5,673 nt of DNA from Desulfonatronum sp. (GCA_007127655.1 SKYX01000369.1:1-5673), one strand, 5' to 3'; positions 1 to 5,504 are shown, counted from the stretch's first letter. Made by a program: numbers and translations. The notes: a model not told the origin generated them from the sequence alone.

Positions 1-208
1 CGGCCGGGTTGGCATAGACCTGCCTGCCGATGTCCGTGACGGACTCGATCATCTTTTGCGGTGAGCCATAGCCGAACATTCTGGCCATGGCGAGGTTGGC
101 TGAGAGGAGTTTGCCTTCTGGCGTGGAGATGAAAATGCCAATGGGAGCGTTGCCAAAGATGTCCTGAAGATCAAAGACGGTGGGGGCGGGTACATTCTTG
201 CCGAGCAT
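1..208 (-). CDS. PAS-domain sensory protein, N-terminal part only
   Basis: The first 69 residues of a protein that runs off the left edge. It begins MLGKNVPAPTVFDLQDIF and continues with a stretch typical of a PAS domain: a short helix, then APIGIFISTPEGKLLSAN (a beta strand, an acidic/glycine turn, then a second strand ending in N), then AMARMFGY. PAS domains bind small ligands or mediate dimer contacts in histidine kinases, diguanylate cyclases and chemoreceptors. The output domain lies outside the window, so the class of sensor cannot be told. The start is the first ATG after an in-frame TGA at 233-235. Only a weak GAG lies six bases upstream, so the start is uncertain. The same frame is open again above that stop (to about 427) and encodes a hydrophobic stretch, which could be a lost membrane-anchored N-terminus or chance. 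The gene points the same way as the dnaA unit but is separated from it by about 225 bases. Confidence 0.8.
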   Translation of the reverse strand, partial: MLGKNVPAPTVFDLQDIFGNAPIGIFISTPEGKLLSANLAMARMFGYGSPQKMIESVTDIGRQVYANPA

Positions 209-433
209 GGACGACTCTATGATTGAAGGAGGTCAATGACGAAATGCGCTGAGGATGGACGCGCCAAGCAGACAGGATAGTACCCAGATTGGACTAGAGA
301 GAGGCATCAATCGACTCATTTTCGAGTTAACGGGGGAGACCGGGAAGTGCAAGAATGTCTCAAAACATCCCTGATGTCTGATGACATAGAGTGTCAATTC
401 CGTACCACTCATTGCAAAGGCGTGCAAGCTGGT
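209..433. other. Intergenic gap between the 50-aa peptide gene and the PAS gene
   Basis: No convincing gene. On the minus strand there is a TTGACA hexamer (397-392) that could be a -35 element, but no good -10 follows at 16-18 bases. A short inverted repeat, ATGTC-TGAT-GACAT, lies at 374-387 just downstream of that hexamer and could be an operator. No rho-independent terminator (GC stem plus T run) was found after the stop at 434. On the plus strand, AAGGAGGT sits three bases before an ATG at 236, but it opens only 14 codons. Confidence 0.4.
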
Positions 434-586
434 TCAGATTTGACGATGTTCAAGCAGCTGCTTGACGACCTTGACGGAGTTATTCTCGGTTTCCAGCCCC
501 AGGCTCATGTTCACGAGGTGGTAGGCGCTTTGCCTGAGGGTGTTCGCGTCGTTCCAGTTCGAAGAACCGCCCCCTGCTCCGCTCAC
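434..586 (-). CDS. Small 50-residue protein coupled to the ATP-grasp ligase
   Basis: A 50-codon frame starting at GTG (586-584) that shares bases with the ligase stop (GTGA), the layout of translationally coupled genes. It reads SGAGGGSSNWNDANTLRQ, then SAYHLVNMSLGLETENNSV, then KVVKQLLEHRQI. It has a flexible glycine/serine head followed by a part that could form amphipathic helices. Composition and codon choice look like a real hydrophilic protein, not antisense noise, and the frame stops cleanly at TGA 434-436. GGAG lies about 12 bases before the GTG inside the ligase gene. There is no signal peptide, membrane segment or cysteine. I do not recognise the family. Being next to a RimK-like ligase, it could be a substrate or partner of that enzyme, such as a peptide modified by amide or ester bonds; this is inference only. 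It could also be an unrelated conserved small protein. Confidence 0.55.
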   Translation of the reverse strand: MSGAGGGSSNWNDANTLRQSAYHLVNMSLGLETENNSVKVVKQLLEHRQI

Positions 587-1371
587 AGGACATCGCTCTC
601 CACCAGGTCCCGGAGAATGATCCGAAAATCCAGGCCCGCCGCCTTGAACCCGTCCATGCCGAAAGACATGTTGGCTTCGAAGATGTAGAATCGGTTTTGA
701 TATTCACAGATGTCGAAGCCGACCTGGTCAAAACGACATTGCCGCGCGGCATGCATGGCCAGTTCCAGAGCCTCTTTCGGCAAAGGGGCCAGCATGATGC
801 TCCCGCCTTGAGTCACATTGGTCCGAAAATCCTCATCCCTGGCTTTCCTCCAGTAGGCATGCACGACCTTGCGGCCCAGAATGACCACGCGCATGTCGCG
901 ATGGATGGGAAGATATTCCTGGATATAGGCAGGATGGGCCTGACGCAGATAGTCGTGCAGTTGGGCCTGGTTATGAATCAGGAAGACACCCCGCCCTTTG
1001 GAGGATTTACGGGGAATTTTGGACACAAAGGGAAAAGCAAAATCGTCCAGGATGTTCTCTTTTTGGCGCGGACCATAATATATTCTGGTGTGGGGCATGG
1101 GCAGCCCCAGAAGTTGAAAAAGATGGGTTTGCAGAATCTTGTCCCCAGCGTAGCGGATGGTCTGGACACTGGGGAATATGTCCTTGCCCAAAGCGGTCAA
1201 AGCCTCGGCCAGGAGCATTGTGGGGTAGTAAATTTTGGACGCAGTGCGGATCATCTCCAATTCAACCGGAGCATAGTCCAGGAGGTGGCGCCGGACGCCC
1301 AGGCAGTACACGGACGGGCAATGGCGAAGCTGGCGACCAATGGCCAGTTTTATGGCGCGAGATGTCGACAT
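583..1371 (-). CDS. RimK-like ATP-grasp ligase (262 aa)
   Basis: ATP-grasp enzymes use ATP to activate a carboxylate as an acyl phosphate and join it to an amine or other nucleophile; RimK itself adds glutamates to ribosomal protein S6. Residues 1-60 form a variable N-terminal part (IGRQLRHCPSVYCLGVRR). DK at 77-78 starts the central domain. The basic, glycine-containing loop PFVSKIPRKSSKGRGVFLI spans 114-132. The adenine-side hinge QEYLP is at 151-155, RDMRVVILG at 158-166 and the RimK hallmark FRTNVTQGGS at 182-191. The metal ligands D220, E232 and N234 are all present (VGFD, FEANMSFG). The ATG at 1371 is chosen over a TTG ten codons upstream; CGGGA lies before it. It starts 55 bases after dnaA with no terminator between, so co-transcription is likely. 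The substrate is unknown: S6, a small molecule, or the adjacent 50-residue peptide are options. It is a little shorter than RimK (about 300 aa), mainly at the N-terminus. Confidence 0.85.
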   Translation of the reverse strand: MSTSRAIKLAIGRQLRHCPSVYCLGVRRHLLDYAPVELEMIRTASKIYYPTMLLAEALTALGKDIFPSVQTIRYAGDKILQTHLFQLLGLPMPHTRIYYGPRQKENILDDFAFPFVSKIPRKSSKGRGVFLIHNQAQLHDYLRQAHPAYIQEYLPIHRDMRVVILGRKVVHAYWRKARDEDFRTNVTQGGSIMLAPLPKEALELAMHAARQCRFDQVGFDICEYQNRFYIFEANMSFGMDGFKAAGLDFRIILRDLVESDVL

Positions 1372-1426
1372 AGTTTTTTCCCGTTTTCCAAGAGGCCCCA
1401 AGGTTAACGGGTTGGCCGCGAATGGA

Positions 1427-2989
1427 TCAGTGGATTGTGCTCTGGCCGACGGTCTGGGCTTCCAGGGTTTGAATCAACCGGTCCAGCTGTCGCCCTACCG
1501 TACTCTGGCGGGACATCTCCCGCTCCACCTGGGTAATGCCCTTGATCACGCTGGAATGCTTTCGGTTGAAGGCTTCACCGATGTTTTTCAGGGACAGCTC
1601 GGTGTGCTTGCGGGCCAGATAAAAGATCGTATTCCGGGCCAGGACATACTCTTTTTTGCGGCTTTTGGTCCGCAGGCTGTCGTGGGAAAGGTTGAACGAG
1701 CGGCAAATGAAGGCGGTTATCTTCTCCATGTCCGGCTTGGTCGTGGTCGGCGCGTAATTTTTTAACACTCCCAGGGCCAGATCCTGGGTGATGTGTTGGT
1801 TCATCAGCCGGGCCTTGATCACCAGGTTTTGCAGGCAATTTTCCAGCAGACGGATATCGCTGTGAATGGTGTTGGCAAACAACTCGTTCACTTCATGAGG
1901 AATCTGAACCTGAAACACACGGGCTTTGTTTTCCAGGATGCGCATCCGAGTTGCAAAGTCCGGCTTTTCGATGACGGCCATGAACCCGTCGCAGAACTGC
2001 GATGCCAGCAGACTGTCCAGCTTGGGCAGTTCCTTGGGCAGAAAGGAACTGGTGAACACAATCTTTTTCCCGAGGGATCGCAGGGACTTGACCGTGGCCA
2101 GCAATTCTTCCTGAGTTTTTTCCTTGCCCTGGAGAAAATGGATGTCTTCCAGGAGCAATACGTCCACTCCATCCCGAAAACCGGCCTTGAAGCTCTCCAT
2201 CTCGCGCTGCTTCAAGGCCATGACCATCCTACAGGCAAAGTCCTCGGCGGTGAGGTAGGCCAACCGGACCCGCCCCTGCTTCTGCCCTCCGGTAGCCGAC
2301 AGCTCCTGACCGATGGCTTGAAGCAGGTGGGTCTTGCCCAGGCCTGGCGCGGAACAAACATAGAATTGATCCGTAAACAATTGATGGCGGCAAATGCTCC
2401 GGGCTGCGCTAAAGGCCAACTCGTTGCTCGGCCCGACCACGAAATCCTTGAATGAATACCGCCATGATCCGGCACCATTCAAACCGCCCTCTGCCCGACT
2501 CCCGATCGTCCGACTCCCGGGCACGGACATGGGCGCAGCCATGGGCAAGGACGCGGTGGCGGGCAGGGGCAGGGCACGCTGGTATGCGCGTTGCGGCACG
2601 AGGCGTTTAATCCGACCGTCTTCGCCAATAGTTGTGCCGGTGATTGCCACTGTGCTCCCCAATGATTGCACAGAGCCTTCACGGGCACTTGTTTCCAGCG
2701 GTTGCAGAGCGACTCTCTCCGATGCCCGTCCCGCAGTACCATTGCCCCCGCCCTGAGCGGCACACAAGATGCGCACCGGAACTTCCCGGTTTGAGACTTG
2801 GCGCACAGCCTGCTCAATGGCATCCTGGTACCGGCTGGAAATCCACGAAACCGCGAACCCATTATCGGCGGAAAGCGTCAATCCTTCGGCCCCCAGATGG
2901 GCTTGAAGCGGAGCCAGCAAGGTCCGAACATGTATTGGATTTATTGATTTTTCGAGAATATCAAGGGATTTTTGCCAAAGGATGCACAT
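1427..2989 (-). CDS. dnaA: DnaA-family AAA+ protein, divergent (520 aa)
   Basis: DnaA binds DnaA boxes, oligomerises with ATP and opens oriC. All four domains are present. Domain I spans 1-65 (LWQKSLDILEKS, as in E. coli LWQQCL), and a long low-complexity linker spans 70-175. The AAA+ domain spans 178-400 (FKDFVVGPSNELA), and helix-turn-helix domain IV spans 415-510. Walker A is SAPGLGKT (213-220), with serine for the first glycine. Walker B is VLLLEDI (277-283), with E for the first D. The arginine finger of E. coli SRF (R285) is Q331, and R281 is L327. Sensor 1 TSDR has become TSSF (313-316). Sensor 2 arginine (R380) and the DNA-contacting R444 remain. The signature GRDHTTV reads NRKHSSV (475-481), losing the base-reading aspartate. 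The start is fixed by the TGA just upstream and by domain I homology, but no Shine-Dalgarno fits it. dnaN is not adjacent. It is either a fast-evolving initiator or a second DnaA with another role; I favour the latter. Confidence 0.88.
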   Translation of the reverse strand: MCILWQKSLDILEKSINPIHVRTLLAPLQAHLGAEGLTLSADNGFAVSWISSRYQDAIEQAVRQVSNREVPVRILCAAQGGGNGTAGRASERVALQPLETSAREGSVQSLGSTVAITGTTIGEDGRIKRLVPQRAYQRALPLPATASLPMAAPMSVPGSRTIGSRAEGGLNGAGSWRYSFKDFVVGPSNELAFSAARSICRHQLFTDQFYVCSAPGLGKTHLLQAIGQELSATGGQKQGRVRLAYLTAEDFACRMVMALKQREMESFKAGFRDGVDVLLLEDIHFLQGKEKTQEELLATVKSLRSLGKKIVFTSSFLPKELPKLDSLLASQFCDGFMAVIEKPDFATRMRILENKARVFQVQIPHEVNELFANTIHSDIRLLENCLQNLVIKARLMNQHITQDLALGVLKNYAPTTTKPDMEKITAFICRSFNLSHDSLRTKSRKKEYVLARNTIFYLARKHTELSLKNIGEAFNRKHSSVIKGITQVEREMSRQSTVGRQLDRLIQTLEAQTVGQSTIH

Positions 2990-3002
2990 GGGGTCGATTC
3001 AT
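2961..3002 (-). CDS. Possible 13-codon upstream ORF overlapping the dnaA start
   Basis: The only Shine-Dalgarno-like sequence before dnaA is AAGGA (3015-3011). It stands eight bases from an ATG at 3002, which is in a different frame from dnaA. That ATG opens MNRPHVHPLAKIP and stops at TGA 2963-2961, inside the dnaA coding region. The dnaA ATG at 2989 is 21 bases from the same AAGGA, too far for normal use. The short frame could therefore limit or couple dnaA translation. The peptide has no recognisable family and could be chance. Confidence 0.25.
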   Translation of the reverse strand: MNRPHVHPLAKIP

Positions 3003-3294
3003 ACACTGCATCCTTTTTTTGGGGCAACCATCATTTCCGGCCATTTCCGCACCAATCAATTTTGTTTTATGTGAAGATCAATATATTGAAATATATTAAT
3101 TTTTATAAAAAACTTGGCTAACCCGTTAGATAATCGACATTATTCCAGGTACAGTCCAAACCCTGATCCAGTTGGGCTTCCAGCACGTCAAGAGACAATC
3201 GACAAAAATTGCAAACTGAATAAAAACACAAAATACATCATTTTTCTCAAATATACGCTATTTTCAAGACATGCTGTTACGGCCTCTTCCATGA
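2990..3294. other. AT-rich region upstream of dnaA, no gene
   Basis: A 305-base gap between dnaA (leftward) and the plus-strand block. Positions 3051-3120 contain only 13 G/C in 70 bases. It must hold the dnaA promoter, but no convincing -35/-10 pair can be picked on the minus strand; CATAAA near 3071 is the best -10-like hexamer, without a good -35. I looked for DnaA boxes (TTWTNCACA in either direction) and found none; the closest, TGTGAAGAT at 3070-3078, has two mismatches. AATCGAC occurs three times around it (minus at 2999-2993, plus at 3132 and 3197). The frames that are open here have no natural-looking composition. Confidence 0.6.
3078..3097. promoter_or_regulatory. Palindrome and 10-base-spaced AT repeat, possible operator
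   Basis: TCAATATATTGA at 3078-3089 is a perfect 12-base palindrome. Its AATATATT half overlaps a direct repeat of AATATATT at 3080-3087 and 3090-3097, ten bases apart and so on the same face of the helix. It lies about 90 bases upstream of the dnaA ATG. A dimeric repressor or nucleoid protein could bind it, or it could be an easily melted stretch. In an AT-rich sequence such patterns also arise by chance. Confidence 0.3.
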
Positions 3295-3846
3295 ACATTG
3301 GGAACCTTAGATTCGGCTGGCTGGGTTACCGACGAGCAAGGAAGTGTTCTTTGCGCACAGGTCCGTCTTGGCAAGCAAGTCGATGTTGCCCCTTCAAAAG
3401 CCGAACGTATCAGCCCCGTCTCCACCTGGAAGTTCCGAAACGTTCAGCCTTTTCTTCCCAGGTTTGTACGGCATCAGCGACTCCCCAATGACCTTCGCGG
3501 TTATGGCGTTTTCAGAACAAATGTGCCATTGCCGGACCGGCCCCATGAGAGATCCGTTTTTTTGGAAAATGCTCGGATTCCAAGCCAAACCCAGTGAGGC
3601 ATTGGGCGTTGACGATAACCGCGAAATGCTCCAGTTTACGCCAAGTCCCCAAGCAAAGATGGCCGCATACGCACGCTCTCGAACCAACGCCGCGACGGCC
3701 TGGCGGTCTGCCTGCTGAAGGTTGCGGATACTGTCGAAAGCATTGACCTCGAAAAAGCAACCAAACTCGTAGAAACGTTTGGCCACTGGCAAGGCTCAGA
3801 ATGCCGGCACCGGACTCGTGCGAGTACTATTCTGCTAACTCTGTAG
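3295..3846 (+). pseudogene. Probable broken gene, frames shifted, unknown family
   Basis: No single open frame covers this stretch, but pieces of two plus-strand frames read like real protein. Frame one at 3298-3440 gives DSAGWVTDEQGSVLCAQVRL and GKQVDVAPSKAERISPVS. It then meets stops at 3595 (TGA), 3610 (TGA) and 3616 (TAA). It resumes at about 3640 with SKDGRIRTLSNQRRDGLAV, CLLKVADTVESIDLEKATKL and VETFGHWQG, ending at TAG 3844-3846 without any ATG, GTG or TTG of its own. In between, the next frame (about 3440-3650) gives MLGFQAKPSEALGVDDNREM. This fits an ancestral gene hit by two compensating frameshifts, or sequencing indels near the CCCC/AAA runs at 3646-3657. A 132-codon minus-strand frame (3792-3394) covers the same bases and is the alternative. 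The tail ends 19 bases before the cysteine-rich gene, suggesting a former operon. I recognise no family. Confidence 0.35.
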
Positions 3847-3865
3847 ACGAGTGAACGTTACGAAC

Positions 3866-4141
3866 ATGAAAACGACGCATGCCACTCTCAAGGATTGCTT
3901 GGCACTCAAATGCCTCGATTGCTGCGGTGGCGACTGGGAGGGGGTTCTGAATTGCACGTCAAAGGATTGCCCGCTTCTGAGTACAAGGCCCACAGACAGG
4001 CGCGACAAGCTGAAGGCCAAGTTCTGGAGCGAAACCAAGGGGCACTTGAAGGTTTTGCCCGTGATCCGTAAGCGCGAAACATCTGAAGAGCAAAGAATTG
4101 TTGTGGACCGACTGGCCAGGGAAAAAGAACCCAAGGGGTGA
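3866..4141 (+). CDS. Small six-cysteine protein (CLDCC type), 91 aa
   Basis: A small soluble protein with an N-terminal cysteine cluster. C11, C16, C19, C20, C30 and C35 are spaced CX4CX2CCX9CX4C, in the context CLDCCGGDW, NCTSKDCPLL. The pattern suits zinc or another metal. It resembles the CLDCC...CPL motif I know from small proteins of prophages and other mobile elements, whose function is unknown. The rest (residues 45-91) is highly charged, with many K, R and E, consistent with nucleic-acid or protein binding. The ATG at 3866 is used here; a GTG at 3851 in the same frame would add five residues and start five bases after the preceding stop. Neither has a good Shine-Dalgarno sequence. The stop overlaps the next gene in GTGA. 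Together with its neighbours it suggests a small transferred or decaying operon pointing away from dnaA. Confidence 0.7.
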   Translation: MKTTHATLKDCLALKCLDCCGGDWEGVLNCTSKDCPLLSTRPTDRRDKLKAKFWSETKGHLKVLPVIRKRETSEEQRIVVDRLAREKEPKG

Positions 4142-4317
4142 ACCTTGCAAAAACCAAAAGAGAAAGTGCCCTGCGAATCTGCCGGATAAGGCTTAGGCAA
4201 CTGCTGTCGGCCAAGAAGCACCTCGGTCCAGTGCGCAAACAAACCCAGGAGATGATCGGCGTACAAAACAGGGAATTGGAAATCAAGATTCCGTACTGTC
4301 CTCAGTGGCCCCGGTAA
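4138..4317 (+). CDS. Small basic protein (59 aa), coupled to the cysteine-rich gene
   Basis: A 59-codon frame from GTG (4138) to TAA (4315-4317). The GTG shares bases with the stop of the preceding gene (GTGA), which suggests translational coupling. The protein reads NLAKTKRESALRICRIRLRQ, LLSAKKHLGPVRKQTQEMIG, then VQNRELEIKIPYCPQWPR. It is strongly basic in the first 35 residues, probably helical there, and ends in a short segment with CPQWP. There is no membrane segment or signal. Codon use looks like a real gene and the frame is unbroken. Its last 16 bases overlap the end of the convergent aldo/keto reductase gene. I do not recognise it. A basic protein next to a metal-cluster protein could bind DNA or RNA, as many small phage proteins do, but that is a guess. 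Chance is possible at this length. Confidence 0.5.
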   Translation: MNLAKTKRESALRICRIRLRQLLSAKKHLGPVRKQTQEMIGVQNRELEIKIPYCPQWPR

Positions 4318-5165
4318 AACGCCAGACTTCGAGCCTGGGGCCGGAAAACTTCCAGCAATGCCCGCTGATCTTCCTGGCCCATAGGGACAAACGATTGTGC
4401 CTCCTGGGCCAGTTCCGCCACCTCCGCCGGTGTCGAGCAACCGACGATGACCACGTCCACGGGCTGGGACAGGGCGTAGCGCAAATATATTGGTGCTGTC
4501 AGGTTCTGCTCCGAAACCAGATAGTGACCGCCGCCCAGCACCTTCATGGCAATTACGGCCATGCCCTTGCTTTTGGCCGCTGGAAGCGTCTCGGTCAGAA
4601 ACCCGCCCAATATCCCTTCCACCGGGTTCACTGGAAGCAGAACACTATCCAGGGGCCATTCCTCAACGCACTTGGTCAACACCTCTGGGTCGTGGTGGCC
4701 GGTTACCCCGATATGGCGCACCAGTCCTGATTCCTTGGCCTTGATAAATGCTTGCAGCGCTCCGCCTGAACCGCCGATCTCCGCGAAATCTCCCATGGTC
4801 CGGACATCATGAATCTGCCACAAATCCAGATGGTCCGCACCCAGCTTGACCAGAGTCTCGCGCAAGTCCCGCATGGCACCGTCATAATCGCGGCTGGCTG
4901 ACTTGGAGGTCTGGAAGATGGAGTTTCTATCGAACTTCCCGCTTTTCCAGACAGATCCCAGATAGTCTTCGCTACCGGAATATGCTGGTGCCGTGTCGTA
5001 GTAGCCGATTCCAAGGTCCAGGGCTTTTTCAATAACCTTGCGGGCCTCTTCTTCGCGACCATGGGTTCTGAGCACCCCTTCGCCGCCCAGGCCGACCCGA
5101 GTCACCGAAACGCCGGTTGAACCAAAAGGAACCTGGGGTATGGATCGTATCTCGGAATTCGTCAT
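4302..5165 (-). CDS. Aldo/keto reductase family oxidoreductase (287 aa)
   Basis: A cytoplasmic NAD(P)H-dependent reductase of the (beta/alpha)8 barrel type that reduces aldehydes or ketones to alcohols. The catalytic tetrad is complete: D57 and Y62 (YYDTAPAYSGSE), K88 (FQTSKSAS) and H119 (WQIHDV). The first strand carries PFGSTGVSVTRVGLGG (13-28). VRHIGVTGHH (149-158) and VIAMKVLGGG (204-213) match later barrel strands, and VIVGCSTPAEV (239-249) is the cofactor phosphate-binding loop. The length is normal for the family. The ATG at 5165 is set by AAGGAGG seven bases upstream; the frame is open 64 codons further, but that part shows no homology. The family is broad, so the substrate cannot be named. 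Its partners are unclear: the divergent neighbour encodes an RNA-binding protein and the convergent neighbours are small genes of unknown function. No terminator is seen at its end. Confidence 0.9.
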   Translation of the reverse strand: MTNSEIRSIPQVPFGSTGVSVTRVGLGGEGVLRTHGREEEARKVIEKALDLGIGYYDTAPAYSGSEDYLGSVWKSGKFDRNSIFQTSKSASRDYDGAMRDLRETLVKLGADHLDLWQIHDVRTMGDFAEIGGSGGALQAFIKAKESGLVRHIGVTGHHDPEVLTKCVEEWPLDSVLLPVNPVEGILGGFLTETLPAAKSKGMAVIAMKVLGGGHYLVSEQNLTAPIYLRYALSQPVDVVIVGCSTPAEVAELAQEAQSFVPMGQEDQRALLEVFRPQARSLAFYRGH

Positions 5166-5172
5166 GACCTTG

Positions 5173-5179
5173 CCTCCTT
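5173..5179 (-). promoter_or_regulatory. Ribosome binding site of the aldo/keto reductase gene
   Basis: AAGGAGG read on the minus strand, seven bases before the ATG at 5165. It is a near-perfect Shine-Dalgarno sequence. It decides the start in favour of 5165 over the upstream in-frame codon at 5357. Confidence 0.85.
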
Positions 5180-5455
5180 GATGAATGTTATTCCAAAGCC
5201 GTACGCTGACCAGCCGTCCCCAAGTTTCCCTAGACGATCCGCTCTGCTGACCATCCAGAGGAAAGCCTGATATAGGCCGGGGGTACTGCGGAGCGCATTG
5301 TCCGTTCAACAACGGGCCACCGTGACGTTCAAACGCCGTGACGGCAGGACTCTTCAAGTCCGCAAAGCCACGTTACCAGAACCAAAACTCGCCAACCTTT
5401 CCAATATACGAAACAGAGAATTTCAGAAGTATTTTTGCGACAATAAAAGTTTTTG

Positions 5456-5484
5456 TTGACAGCTCAAACCGATCTGAGTAGTTA
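5456..5484 (+). promoter_or_regulatory. Possible sigma-70-type promoter of the RRM gene
   Basis: A perfect -35 hexamer TTGACA (5456-5461) lies just after an AT-rich run (CAATAAAAGTTTTTG) that could act as an UP element. At a 17-base spacing the -10 position reads TAGTTA, which matches the consensus only in its first two bases. The -35 half is good and the -10 poor, so the promoter may need an activator or be misplaced. A transcript from here would have a leader of about 100 bases. Confidence 0.35.
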
Positions 5485-5504
5485 CTTGGAATTCGATTTG
5501 CAAC

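Noticed and set aside
236..280. 14-codon plus-strand ORF with a perfect AAGGAGGT
   Set aside because: Spacing to the ATG is only three bases and the ORF is very short; the purine run is probably chance.
1372..1401. TTG start ten codons upstream for the ATP-grasp gene
   Set aside because: The ATG at 1371 has a plausible ribosome site and the extra residues add no family feature.
697..1407. Long plus-strand open frame of 236 codons opposite the ATP-grasp gene
   Set aside because: Antisense shadow: the minus strand encodes all ATP-grasp motifs, and this translation has no recognisable motif.
1793..2455. Plus-strand open frame of 220 codons opposite dnaA
   Set aside because: Shadow of the AAA+ domain of DnaA; composition is typical of antisense reading.
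3132..3204. Repeated AATCGACA (3132-3139 and 3197-3204)
   Set aside because: Only two eight-base copies 65 bases apart plus one seven-base match near the dnaA start; too weak to call a binding-site array.
2990..3294. Chromosomal replication origin next to dnaA
   Set aside because: AT-rich, but no DnaA box within one mismatch was found and dnaN is not adjacent.
3394..3792. Minus-strand open frame of 132 codons
   Set aside because: Not fully excluded, but it has no recognised motif, and the plus-strand pieces lead in close spacing into the cysteine-rich gene. Kept only as the alternative to the broken gene.
3814..3825. ACTCG-TG-CGAGT inverted repeat
   Set aside because: A two-base loop cannot form a hairpin and it lies within the coding-like tail; as an operator it has no supporting context.
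4307..4342. GGCCCC...GGGGCC hairpin as bidirectional terminator between convergent genes
   Set aside because: 24-base loop, no T run on either side, and it lies inside the reductase coding region.
3835..4440. Minus-strand open frame of 201 codons across the small plus-strand genes and the end of the reductase gene
   Set aside because: Low-complexity glycine-rich start, crosses three supported genes, no recognisable motif.
5166..5357. 64-codon N-terminal extension of the aldo/keto reductase
   Set aside because: The strong AAGGAGG seven bases before 5165 and normal family length place the start there; the extension is not protein-like.
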